This document shows positions 53,744-61,543 of a stretch of 62,176 nt of DNA, piece by piece (the first letter of the stretch is position 1; the number at the start of each line of letters is the position of its first letter). The notes below the pieces were generated by a model. That model saw only the letters and a program-made list of their open reading frames with translations. It did no database searches and was not told where the DNA came from. This DNA is from Verrucomicrobiales bacterium (GTDB lineage Bacteria; Verrucomicrobiota; Verrucomicrobiia; Limisphaerales; CAIMTB01), in assembly GCA_016795425.1 (NCBI GenBank), contig JAEUHG010000039.1, positions 1 through 62,176 on the forward strand, in the 5' to 3' direction. Made by a program: the position numbers and the translations under genes.

Positions 53744-54619
53744 CTAGCGAGTATCGATCGCCGTCATGCGGCGCAGTTCGGCTTCTTCTATCCGCCGACG
53801 GATGCTGCCCAGGTTGGTGCTGAAAATCCCGGCGACCATGAGGCCCGTCAGCACGAGGACGCTCCACACGTGGAACGGCTGCCCGCTTAGCCAGGCTGCC
53901 AACCCGAGTGCCGCCAGGACGGCGCCGAGCCCAATCGCGGCCCGCGCGAGAAGTAACACCGCTCGACGGTATCGGCCTTTGGAAGTCAGAAGGCCGATCA
54001 GGGCGCCCCAGAGTCCAAAGATGGTGCCGAAAATTCCGCCTAGAAGACCCGAGGTTTTGGGGGGCCACCACCCACCGCCGGACGCCCCCGCTGGCCGCTC
54101 GAACTCCATTAGCGTCAGGTCGGAAAGGTACACGGTGCCGCGCCCTTCCAGGTGGAGATTAAGTTCCAGGCGAACCGGAGGAGTCTTCGTTCCTGTGCGG
54201 TTGAACGGCAGTTCAAAGGGTCTCCAATCTGAAGTGCCGGTCAGCTTTCCCATCCGCCCCGCCGTCCCCAACGTCCGGCTGAAGTATTGGCTTTCCGGTT
54301 GTCCGGGCGCAGAGGGTGGAAAGCAACTCCACATCTCCAAGTAACCCGTCCCACGCACCGACTCGTACTTCACCTCGCCTGCAACGACGTAATAGCTCTT
54401 CTGAATGCCGGGCTCCTGAAGGGTCAGCAAGTGGACTTGGCGCGGTTCGTCGTTGGGGTTTTCGATTTTCAGGACCGCCCGTCCATCCATCGCGAGGACC
54501 GTCCCCCCGGATGCTGGACCGCGATTGGTCAGAACCTCCCAGTTCAAGGTCGCGGGCAAGGTGGCGGCGCCGACCGAGAAACCGAGCAGGAGTGGAAAAT
54601 AGGCCAGGAGAGCATTCAT
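53744..54619 (-). CDS. Exported-domain membrane protein of unknown function, partner of the DUF2089 regulator
   Basis: The 291 residues begin with a signal peptide (about 1-20), then an extracytoplasmic beta-rich domain (about 22-180) with strand pairs such as GRAVLKIENPNDEPRQVHLL and VRLELNLHLEGRGTVYLSDLTLMEF. This is like a jelly-roll, carbohydrate-binding type of fold. A Gly/Trp linker and two or three helices (about 195-260) follow, with a short charged cytoplasmic end. I do not recognise a named family. ATG 54619 overlaps the stop of the DUF2089 gene as ATGA. The shape suggests a sensor or envelope component under that regulator. Confidence 0.72.
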   Translation of the reverse strand: MNALLAYFPLLLGFSVGAATLPATLNWEVLTNRGPASGGTVLAMDGRAVLKIENPNDEPRQVHLLTLQEPGIQKSYYVVAGEVKYESVRGTGYLEMWSCFPPSAPGQPESQYFSRTLGTAGRMGKLTGTSDWRPFELPFNRTGTKTPPVRLELNLHLEGRGTVYLSDLTLMEFERPAGASGGGWWPPKTSGLLGGIFGTIFGLWGALIGLLTSKGRYRRAVLLLARAAIGLGAVLAALGLAAWLSGQPFHVWSVLVLTGLMVAGIFSTNLGSIRRRIEEAELRRMTAIDTR

Positions 54620-54924
54620 GAGGTGCTGCCGTTCTTTTGGTTTTGGTACGCGTCCAGAAGTTGTCTGAAGGTCGACGCGTCCATTCGGCCGTCGCCGAAT
54701 TGCGCGCGAAGCAGGCGCTCGAACGGATCCTCCGTTCGCACATCGTCCAGGATACGGATTTTTTGAATCAACCGATCCAGCCTCAAGCGAACCGTCGGAT
54801 AAGAAACGTCATAGGCGGTGGCGAGTTCCTTGAGGGAACCGGAGGCGAGGACGAAGCGCTTGAGAAAAGCCCAGTCTTCCTCCTCTAGACCTTGAATCCA
54901 TCGTTGGTGCGGGCTTTCGGCCAT
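54616..54924 (-). CDS. DUF2089-family small DNA-binding-like protein
   Basis: A 102-residue protein whose middle part (WIQGLEEEDWAFLKRFVLASGSLKELATAYDVSYPTVRLRLDRLIQKI) matches the DUF2089 pattern and reads as a helix-turn-helix (SLKELATAYDVSYPTVRLRLDRLI). The tail is acidic to mixed. I use ATG 54924, since the frame upstream lies in AT-rich noncoding sequence. The stop overlaps the membrane-protein start by 4 bases, so the pair is cotranscribed and coupled. A role as transcriptional regulator of its own operon is inferred, helped by the nested palindrome 35-68 bases upstream. Confidence 0.78.
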   Translation of the reverse strand: MAESPHQRWIQGLEEEDWAFLKRFVLASGSLKELATAYDVSYPTVRLRLDRLIQKIRILDDVRTEDPFERLLRAQFGDGRMDASTFRQLLDAYQNQKNGSTS

Positions 54925-54958
54925 TTTCTTAAATCGAATGTCTAGGTCCGATTTATAA

Positions 54959-54992
54959 TAAATAAAACAGAAGTCAACTTTCGTTTTATTTA
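54959..54992 (-). promoter_or_regulatory. Nested AT-rich palindrome upstream of the DUF2089 operon
   Basis: Outer arms TAAATAAAAC (54959-54968) and GTTTTATTTA (54983-54992) are perfect 10-bp inverted repeats. Between them lies a second inverted repeat, AAGT and ACTT around CA (54971-54980). The minus-strand reading of the inner part gives TTGACT, a -35-like hexamer, so binding could block or shape a promoter. The stretch is strikingly AT-rich against its surroundings. The most likely binder is the adjacent DUF2089 protein, but this is inference. Confidence 0.6.
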
Positions 54993-55084
54993 CATTTTGG
55001 TCGGAATCAGGCTTTCGAAAGGGAGTCTCGTTGGGCGTGTTGTCGGACGTTTCTGGAAGCCGGAGGCGAGGCGAGGCTCTCACC

Positions 55085-55117
55085 AAAAAGCTCAGGCGCC
55101 CCGTAGAAGGGCGCCTG
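55085..55117 (-). terminator. Rho-independent terminator after typA
   Basis: Nine-bp stem (CAGGCGCCC with GGGCGCCTG, 7-base loop) at 55093-55117, followed on the minus strand by AGC and five U. It lies 54 bases after the typA stop and before the palindrome region of the next operon. Confidence 0.87.
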
Positions 55118-55170
55118 GTCGACTTGCTCCGCTGCAGCGACTCGCGACGGAGGAGGGGATCTGGTGGATG

Positions 55171-57006
55171 TCAATTCTCCACGAACTTCACGATCCGCTC
55201 TTTCTCGGCCCGCTTGCGCTGATTCTCGTCGAGCACCTTTTTGCGCAATCGAAGATGATGAGGTGTGGCTTCCACGTATTCATCCACATCGATGTATTCC
55301 AGGGCGCGTTCGAGGCTGAGTTTGAGCGGGGCATTGAGTTGGATGCCCTTACCATCGCCTTGGGATCGCATGTTGGTCAGGTGCTTGGTCTTGCACGGGT
55401 TCACCGGGATGTCGTTTTCGCGGGCGTTCTCGCCGACGATCATGCCCTTATAGATGGCGTCACCGGGTTCGACCATGAGGCGGCCGCGTTCCTGGACCAT
55501 GTTCAGGGCGTACGCCGTGGCTTCGCCGTCTTCCATGCTGACCAGCGATCCGTTCTTTCGGGCTGCGATTTCCCCACGGTCCGGGCCGTATTCATGGAAC
55601 AAATGGCTCATCACGCCCATGCCGCGGGTCTGATTGACCAAGTCGGTTTCAAACCCGATCAATCCGCGCATCGGGATGAGGGCCTCGACCGTCACCTGGT
55701 CGGCGTGATGGTGCATGTTGACGATCTCGGCTTTGCGGAAGGCGAGATTCTCCATGATGGCGCCGAGGTTTTCCTGGGGAATTTCCAGGAACATCTTCTC
55801 GATCGGCTCGAAGGATTCGCCGTTCGGGCCTTTGCGCCAAAGGACCTCGGGACGGGAGACCAGGACTTCGTAGCCTTCTCGGCGCATCTGCTCCACGAGG
55901 ATGGCAATCTGCATTTCACCGCGACCGGACACCTCGAAGATCTTTGCGTCACTCGTTTGTGCGATGCGCAGGGCCACGTTGGTGCGCACTTCGCGCTGGA
56001 GGCGTTCCCAAATGTGCCGGGCTGTCACGAGCTTGCCATCCGTTCCCGCCAAAGGGCCGTCATTTACCGCGAACTCCATCTGGATGGTCGGTGGATCGAT
56101 CGGGATGTAGGGCAGGGCGCCTCGCTCCGCTTTGTCGGCGATGGTCTCGCCGATGAACACGTCTTCGAAGCCCGTCAAACCCACGATATCGCCGGCGTGG
56201 GCTTCCTCGATCTCGATGCGTTTGAGGCCCTCGAAGTGGTAGATCATGGTGATCTTTCCGGGGGTCACTTTGCCATCGCCGTGCAGACAGGCCGCGGGTT
56301 CCCCCACCTTGACCTTGCCGGCGAGAATCTTGCCGAATGCAATTCTGCCGAGGTAATCGCTGTAGTCGAGGTTGGCCACCAGCACTTGAAAACCTTCGCC
56401 CGCCTTGGCGCGCGGCGGAGGGATGTACTTCACGATGGTGTCGAACAGCGGTTCCATGGTGCCGCTGGCATGGTCCAGTTCGAGCTTCGCATACCCAGCC
56501 TTGGCTGAGCAGTACACGAAGGGAAAATCGAGTTGCTCATCGGTGGCATTGAGCGACATGAAGAGTTCGAAGACCTGGTCGAGCACCTTCTTAGGGTTGG
56601 CATTGTCGCGATCGATCTTGTTGATGACTACGATCGGCTTGGCGCCCGCTTCCAGAGCCTTGCGCAGGACGAATCGCGTCTGGGCCTGCGGGCCTTCCGC
56701 CGCATCCACCACCAGCAACACCCCGTCGATCATGTTCATGATGCGCTCCACCTCGCCGCCGAAGTCGGCGTGGCCGGGGGTGTCCACAATGTTGATGTGG
56801 TAGTTCTTGTATTTGAAGGCCGCGTTCTTCGCGCGGATCGTGATGCCCTTCTCCCGCTCGAGATCCATGGAATCCATGATCCGTTCCTCCGAAGCCTTCG
56901 CCTCGTTGGCCCGAAATGTGCCGGATTGCTTGAGCAGGCAGTCGACCAACGTCGTTTTGCCGTGGTCGACATGCGCGATGATCGCGATGTTCCTGATATG
57001 TTGCAT
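55171..57006 (-). CDS. typA: Ribosome-associated GTPase TypA/BipA
   Basis: Translational GTPase that assists 50S assembly and growth under stress, including cold. The 611 residues from ATG 57006 ([18 protein letters not shown]) have P-loop [33 protein letters not shown], the EF-G-like domain III/V region, and the C-terminal BipA domain ending [20 protein letters not shown]. The frame upstream to 57198 lacks family homology. ATG 57015 is another possible start. A strong terminator follows. Confidence 0.96.
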   Translation of the reverse strand: MQHIRNIAIIAHVDHGKTTLVDCLLKQSGTFRANEAKASEERIMDSMDLEREKGITIRAKNAAFKYKNYHINIVDTPGHADFGGEVERIMNMIDGVLLVVDAAEGPQAQTRFVLRKALEAGAKPIVVINKIDRDNANPKKVLDQVFELFMSLNATDEQLDFPFVYCSAKAGYAKLELDHASGTMEPLFDTIVKYIPPPRAKAGEGFQVLVANLDYSDYLGRIAFGKILAGKVKVGEPAACLHGDGKVTPGKITMIYHFEGLKRIEIEEAHAGDIVGLTGFEDVFIGETIADKAERGALPYIPIDPPTIQMEFAVNDGPLAGTDGKLVTARHIWERLQREVRTNVALRIAQTSDAKIFEVSGRGEMQIAILVEQMRREGYEVLVSRPEVLWRKGPNGESFEPIEKMFLEIPQENLGAIMENLAFRKAEIVNMHHHADQVTVEALIPMRGLIGFETDLVNQTRGMGVMSHLFHEYGPDRGEIAARKNGSLVSMEDGEATAYALNMVQERGRLMVEPGDAIYKGMIVGENARENDIPVNPCKTKHLTNMRSQGDGKGIQLNAPLKLSLERALEYIDVDEYVEATPHHLRLRKKVLDENQRKRAEKERIVKFVEN

Positions 57007-57378
57007 GAGTGTCATCACCGTTTCCGCCGTCGAACCGCTGTTCGGTTCTTTCTCCGCGGTGCCGGCGTCCATTGGCGCCGTTTCGACCGGGAATACCCGA
57101 CGGGTCGGGTCCGCCATCCTACCAGTCGAGCGGCCACCGGCAAGAGTTGCCACGTTCTTGTTTCTGTTTTGTTCCAATCCGGTATTCCCATCAGTCACGT
57201 CACTTCATCCAAGTCATCGGCCTGATTCATTGGGTCTGAGAGCGGGCTAAGGTCTTGCGATGGAAGGCACCGACGCGCGTCTCTGAACGTTGTTCGCCGG
57301 CCATTTGGCCATTGCCGTGGTGGGTGTCCGAGCCTGACACTCCTCGCGTTCACGCCATCCGACGTGACCAACCTTCGC
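57007..57378. other. 372-base region without a recognised gene between divergent typA and outer-membrane barrel genes
   Basis: The stretch separates the starts of two divergent genes, so it should contain their promoters. No strong hairpin, repeat, tRNA-like fold or promoter pair stood out. An open frame extends typA upstream to 57198, but its composition and lack of homology argue against translation. I see nothing else to annotate. Confidence 0.6.
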
Positions 57379-58632
57379 ATGGGAATCTTCAGACATTTTG
57401 GATCGTGGCTGGGTGCGGGGTGCAAGACGGTGTCGAGCCTGGGAATGGCCGCTTTAACCGTGATGGTGGCGGAGGGAATCGGCCGAGCCGAGGATTCCGA
57501 CGAGTTTCGTACCTATATGCATTGGCGTGGGTACGAGTGGGACACCATCTGGGGCGTCGATGACGCCAACGGCATCAGTCTCGGCGCGAATCTCTCACGC
57601 CACTGGGGAGTGGAACTCGCCGTGGACTCCTTCCAGCTCGGTCTGCGCAACAGTCGGGACCAATTGGTTGCCGAACAGACTTCCATTTCCCTGATGCCCC
57701 AGGTGCGTTGGCGCCAACCGTTTCTCGACGATCGCCTGGTACCCTACGTCATTGCCGGCGTCGGTTCTTCCTTCCTCCAATTCAACGACCGCAAATCGCA
57801 TGGGTTTGGACACGATATCGAGGCCGAAGATTGGAAGTTGGCGTTCACGGGCGGTGTGGGTATCGAGTATTTCATCAGTGACGAAGTCGCCTTCGGTTTT
57901 GAAGGCAAGTACATCTGGATCGACGAACTCGACACCCGCATCGGCACGGAGACAGGGACCATGGATATGTCCTCTTTTCTCGTGTCCTTTGGTCTGCGGG
58001 TCTACTTGAGCGAGAATCATCCGAGGGAATTGGTGGATGCCCCAAACCAGCCCAGGACACCCCGGGTCTATTTCGGCATGCGGGCGGGCTTTCGACTGAT
58101 TCTCGATGGCGCAATCGGGAACGGCGTCGAGTTGACTCCGACGGCCCAGGCCTACGGACACGAACTCACCAAGCACTACGGATTCACCCTGGGATACACC
58201 CTGAACCGCAATTGGGCCATCGAGCTGGCGGCGGATGGCGGCGAATCCAATATCAAGGTCGACGGTCGTGACGCTTTGGGTGAGTACGCACAGGCGGCCA
58301 TTATGCCGCAGATCCGTTATCGCTATCCCATGGCCCACGGACGTTGGGTGCCCTACGCCCTCGTCGGAGGCGGCATGATGTTCGCCGAGTTCAACGACGC
58401 CAAACCCCAGAGTGTCGGCTATAACGTCGATGCCAAGGGTTTCTATCCCGTGGTCCGCGGTGGTGCAGGATTGGAATACTTCATCACCCGCAATTTCTCC
58501 TTCGCGGCTGAAGCCCTGTACCAATACAGCTGGGATCATAAGTTTGACATCGGCGACCGCCCCGAGGTCAGTGGCGATACCTCAACGTTTCTGGCTCTGC
58601 TCATGTTCCGCGTCTATCTGTTCGACCTCTAA
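57379..58632 (+). CDS. Outer-membrane beta-barrel protein with tandem internal duplication
   Basis: The 417 residues contain a signal-like N-terminus (hydrophobic to about residue 35, ending GIGRAED). Two similar barrel-type modules follow. Module one (about 45-215) has LMPQVRWRQP, RLVPYVIAGVGSSFLQFND and FLVSFGLRVYL. Module two (about 235-417) repeats these as IMPQIRYRYP, RWVPYALVGGGMMFAEFND and FLALLMFRVYLF. Each resembles an eight-stranded OmpW/OmpA-like barrel. Whether they form two barrels or one larger one is unknown. GTG 57364 is an alternative start. It precedes the CRTAC1-like gene on the same strand. Confidence 0.82.
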   Translation: MGIFRHFGSWLGAGCKTVSSLGMAALTVMVAEGIGRAEDSDEFRTYMHWRGYEWDTIWGVDDANGISLGANLSRHWGVELAVDSFQLGLRNSRDQLVAEQTSISLMPQVRWRQPFLDDRLVPYVIAGVGSSFLQFNDRKSHGFGHDIEAEDWKLAFTGGVGIEYFISDEVAFGFEGKYIWIDELDTRIGTETGTMDMSSFLVSFGLRVYLSENHPRELVDAPNQPRTPRVYFGMRAGFRLILDGAIGNGVELTPTAQAYGHELTKHYGFTLGYTLNRNWAIELAADGGESNIKVDGRDALGEYAQAAIMPQIRYRYPMAHGRWVPYALVGGGMMFAEFNDAKPQSVGYNVDAKGFYPVVRGGAGLEYFITRNFSFAAEALYQYSWDHKFDIGDRPEVSGDTSTFLALLMFRVYLFDL

Positions 58633-58731
58633 CCCCTGGCGCACGCGCTTCCCACGCTCCATGCTGAAAGCCGGAGAGGAATCTCAGATGGGGTGGTGCC
58701 CCGTTAGAATCGACTTCGCCTCGCCGACCCG

Positions 58732-60612
58732 GTGGCGTATGCATCGGGAGTGACCCGGCCGGATCCCCATCAAGTTTCGCCATCGGACGCTCCCGCCGAT
58801 GACGCGATCATCGGCCGCGCTTTGGGCTGGTCGATGGGTATCCTCCTCGCCTTATCCGCCATCGTCGCGGTCATCGTCATCGCCTCGCGTCGATCCAATA
58901 GTCCGGCCACCAGGATGACGCCGCTGGCCGCACCGCGTGAAGCCGCCTCGGACGCCGTCAGTGACCTGCCTGTCGTCCGCTTTGAAGACGTCACCCGCGC
59001 CGTCAACATCAACTTCCAACATTACAATGGTGCCGTTGGCGAAAAGCTGCTGCCCGAAACCATGGGCGGCGGCGTGGCGTTCTTTGACTTCGATGGGGAC
59101 GGTGATGCGGACCTCTTTTTCGTCAACGGGGCCGCCTGGCCATGGACACCCGCTGAACAGCGCCAACCTTCCCATCACGCACTTTTCCGAAATGATGCCG
59201 GACGTTTCATGGACGTGACCGAGGGTTCCGGACTCGACGTCTCGTTTCAGGGCATGGGGGTGGCCTGCGGAGACTACGACAATGACGGTCGGATGGATCT
59301 GTTCATCACGGGTGTGGGCGAGCAACGCCTCTTCCACAATGAAGGTGACGGTCGGTTCCGCGACGTCACGGCTTTGGCCGGGGTCATGGTGGAGTCCAGC
59401 GACTGGGGGACCGGGGCTTCCTTCTTTGACTACGACCGCGATGGACGCCTCGACCTGTTCATCTGTCATTATGTGCAGTGGTCGCGCGACATTGATTTTG
59501 AAGTCGACTACCGTCTCGCCGGCATTGGGAGGGCTTATGGACCGCCCATGAACTTTCCCGGCTCGTTTTCGCGCCTCTATCATAACCAAGGGGACGGTCG
59601 CTTCGCGGACGTCTCGGCCCGCGCGGGGATCCAGGTCCGCAACAAAGCCACCGGCCAACCCATGGCCAAATCGCTCGGCGTCGCGCCCGTTGATTTCAAC
59701 AACGACGGCTGGATCGATCTCATCGTGGCCAACGACACCGTTCAGAACTTCGTGTTCTCCAACCGATGGGACGGCACCTTCGCGGAAGTGGGCGTCGAAT
59801 CCGGACTCGCCTTTGACACCTTTGGGAGCACCCGGGGGGCCATGGGAATCGACGCCGGCCGCTTCGCGGAAGACGAAAGCCTCGGAGTTTCCATTGGCAA
59901 CTTTGCCAATGAGATGCTGGCACTCTACGTGACTCAACCCGACGCCTTGATTTTCGCCGATGAAGCCATCGCGCAAGGCGTCGGAGCAGCCAGCCGTCTC
60001 TCTCTTTCGTTTGGCGTCTTCTTCTTCGACTACGATCTCGACGGTTGGTTGGACCTGCACACCGCCAATGGGCACATCGAAGAAAGCATCAACCGCGTTC
60101 AAGCCAGCCAGCATTACCAACAGCCCGCCCAGCTCTTCTGGAACGCGCGCGGCAGTCGGCGTGGGCGCGGTTTTTTGCCCGTCTCACCGACGCACGGGGG
60201 GCAAGACCTCTTTCAACCCTTAGTAGGACGAGGCTCAGCCTATGCCGATTTTGACGGCGACGGTGACCTCGACGTGATCATCACGCAGATCAATGGAAGG
60301 CCGTTGCTGTTGCGAAACGATCAGCAATTGGGCCATTCCTGGGTGCGGTTCCGGTTGATGGGAACCCGGAGCAACCGTGATGCGGTCGGGTCGTGGGTTC
60401 GGCTGCGGACCGGTGCCCACACCCAATGGCGCCAGGTCATGCCGACCCGTGGCTATTTGTCCCAATCCGAACTACCGGTGACCTTTGGCCTGGGCCACGC
60501 CGGACGGATCGACGAGGTGGAAGTGGTATGGCCCACGGGGGTTCGCCAGAAAGTGCCGCCATCGGAGATACGGCGGAACGCATTGAACGAAATCCGGGAG
60601 CCGAACTTCTGA
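58732..60612 (+). CDS. CRTAC1-type FG-GAP/VCBS and ASPIC/UnbV protein, membrane anchored
   Basis: The 626 residues start with a cytoplasmic segment and one membrane helix (about 32-52). An extracytoplasmic beta-propeller follows, made of repeats with calcium-type loops: DFDGDGDADLFFVNG, DYDNDGRMDLFITG, DYDRDGRLDLFICH, DFNNDGWIDLIVAND, DYDLDGWLDLHTANG and DFDGDGDLDVIITQ. The C-terminal ASPIC/UnbV domain (about 545-610) includes RQVMPTRGYLSQSE. Such proteins are plentiful in Verrucomicrobia, Planctomycetes and Acidobacteria; roles in adhesion or matrix are suggested but unproven. The start GTG 58732 is the first in frame; GTG 58750 is possible. Confidence 0.86.
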   Translation: MAYASGVTRPDPHQVSPSDAPADDAIIGRALGWSMGILLALSAIVAVIVIASRRSNSPATRMTPLAAPREAASDAVSDLPVVRFEDVTRAVNINFQHYNGAVGEKLLPETMGGGVAFFDFDGDGDADLFFVNGAAWPWTPAEQRQPSHHALFRNDAGRFMDVTEGSGLDVSFQGMGVACGDYDNDGRMDLFITGVGEQRLFHNEGDGRFRDVTALAGVMVESSDWGTGASFFDYDRDGRLDLFICHYVQWSRDIDFEVDYRLAGIGRAYGPPMNFPGSFSRLYHNQGDGRFADVSARAGIQVRNKATGQPMAKSLGVAPVDFNNDGWIDLIVANDTVQNFVFSNRWDGTFAEVGVESGLAFDTFGSTRGAMGIDAGRFAEDESLGVSIGNFANEMLALYVTQPDALIFADEAIAQGVGAASRLSLSFGVFFFDYDLDGWLDLHTANGHIEESINRVQASQHYQQPAQLFWNARGSRRGRGFLPVSPTHGGQDLFQPLVGRGSAYADFDGDGDLDVIITQINGRPLLLRNDQQLGHSWVRFRLMGTRSNRDAVGSWVRLRTGAHTQWRQVMPTRGYLSQSELPVTFGLGHAGRIDEVEVVWPTGVRQKVPPSEIRRNALNEIREPNF

Positions 60613-60662
60613 AGGGCGGGATTTGAGCGGCGGCCCCAGTTCCCTTCTCGCCGGATACACAC

Positions 60663-61040
60663 CTACTCTGACGGAAGCGAGATGACAGAACTGGCCGAGT
60701 TGGTGCCTAATTTGCCACCCAGCGTGGCGGTGGGCGGAGTGCCGACAGGATTGACGTTATACGTTTCGCCGGCGATCGCCTTTGGCCAACCGTCATAGGG
60801 CTTAAGGTCCTCGGATGACGGGGTTTCGCCGCTTCCCTTGTTGTTTTCCAGCGCCCAGAGGTTCTTGGCGGCGTCGATTTTGCGGAGGTTTTGCTCAATC
60901 ATGCGCAATTGGGCGCGTTCGCGGTTCTTGGTGATGTTGGGAACGATCGCGATAGCGAGCAGGCCGATGATGCCCACGACGATCATGATCTCGATCAGCG
61001 TGAAGGCGGCGCGGCGGAGGGAAGGACTGTGGATCTTCAT
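60663..61040 (-). CDS. Prepilin-like pseudopilin, short form
   Basis: Type IV pilin/pseudopilin-like protein of 125 residues. It starts MKIHSPSLRRAAFTLIEIMIV, with the prepilin cleavage site before the phenylalanine-type FTLIE and a hydrophobic helix to about residue 38. The remainder is soluble and ends in a conserved SVISLPSE. No H-X9-DG motif is seen, unlike the prepilin near 3 kb. It is probably a type II secretion pseudopilin or minor pilin. ATG 61040 is preferred over the upstream ATG at 61094. No assembly genes are adjacent. Confidence 0.87.
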   Translation of the reverse strand: MKIHSPSLRRAAFTLIEIMIVVGIIGLLAIAIVPNITKNRERAQLRMIEQNLRKIDAAKNLWALENNKGSGETPSSEDLKPYDGWPKAIAGETYNVNPVGTPPTATLGGKLGTNSASSVISLPSE

Positions 61041-61111
61041 GGCTGGGCGAACAAAACTCTTATGGATTAGGCACGGACATCGGTTTCGAGGCACCTCGAG
61101 ACACCAACCGG

Positions 61112-61140
61112 GGTTGCGCCATGCATTGTTGGGTGCAACC
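61112..61140 (-). promoter_or_regulatory. Inverted repeat in the leader of the prepilin-like gene
   Basis: GGTTGCGCC and GGTGCAACC (one wobble pair) form a 9-bp stem with an 11-base loop, about 72-100 bases upstream of the start codon. It could be a leader structure or operator; no function is known. Confidence 0.3.
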
Positions 61141-61295
61141 TAGGTGCCGGTTAGCCGGGCCGTCAATGGGAACACCGAGCGGGGTGGGAAGTTGCGGGTG
61201 GGGCGGGAGGTCGGGCTAAAACGCCAACAGCCGCCTCAGAAAAACTTCGCCTTGCGCAGATGGGCGGTGGGCCTAGACAATGAAGGGCCAATTGC

Positions 61296-61370
61296 GGCGG
61301 GGTAGCCAAGTGGTAAGGCAGGGCTCTGCAAAAGCCCCATTCGTCGGTTCGATTCCGACCCTCGCCTCCA
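61296..61370 (+). tRNA. tRNA-Cys (anticodon GCA)
   Basis: A full cloverleaf is visible. The acceptor stem is GGCGGGG with CCTCGCC (one G-T pair), and the anticodon stem is GGGCT with AGCCC around loop CTGCAAA. The anticodon GCA is at 61328-61330, and the T arm is GTCGG TTCGATT CCGAC. The discriminator base is U, as required for cysteine, and CCA is encoded. The 3' end is the likely attachment site of the element that starts immediately downstream. Confidence 0.97.
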
Positions 61371-61418
61371 GCTCCAAGTGCTTAGCCACAAGGAGTTACG
61401 GAGGAACGACGAGGCGAC

Positions 61419-61441
61419 TGTCAGCAGAAAGTGTCAGCAGA
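61419..61441 (+). repeat. Direct repeats beside the tRNA-Cys attachment region
   Basis: TGTCAGCAGA occurs at 61419-61428 and again at 61432-61441, 13 bases apart, in the gap between the tRNA and the integrase gene. Short direct repeats in this position can be arm-type binding sites of a tyrosine integrase; this is inferred from position. Confidence 0.45.
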
Positions 61442-61458
61442 TTTGGCTGCCGGCACCA

Positions 61459-61477
61459 GCACGGGACCTACCCGTGC
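61459..61477 (+). repeat. Short inverted repeat downstream of tRNA-Cys
   Basis: GCACGGG and CCCGTGC form a 7-bp stem with a 5-base loop. It could help end the tRNA transcript or belong to the recombination region. No U-run follows, so an ordinary terminator is not supported. Confidence 0.35.
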
Positions 61478-61543
61478 CAACCTCCTGACCGCTCGCTAAC
61501 CCGTCGGCAACGGACGCCTCTAGGCTCGTAACCACGATTGGTT

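Noticed and set aside
57007..57198. N-terminal extension of typA by 64 codons
   Set aside because: TypA proteins begin at the [17 protein letters not shown] region. The extension has no homology pattern and low structural character.
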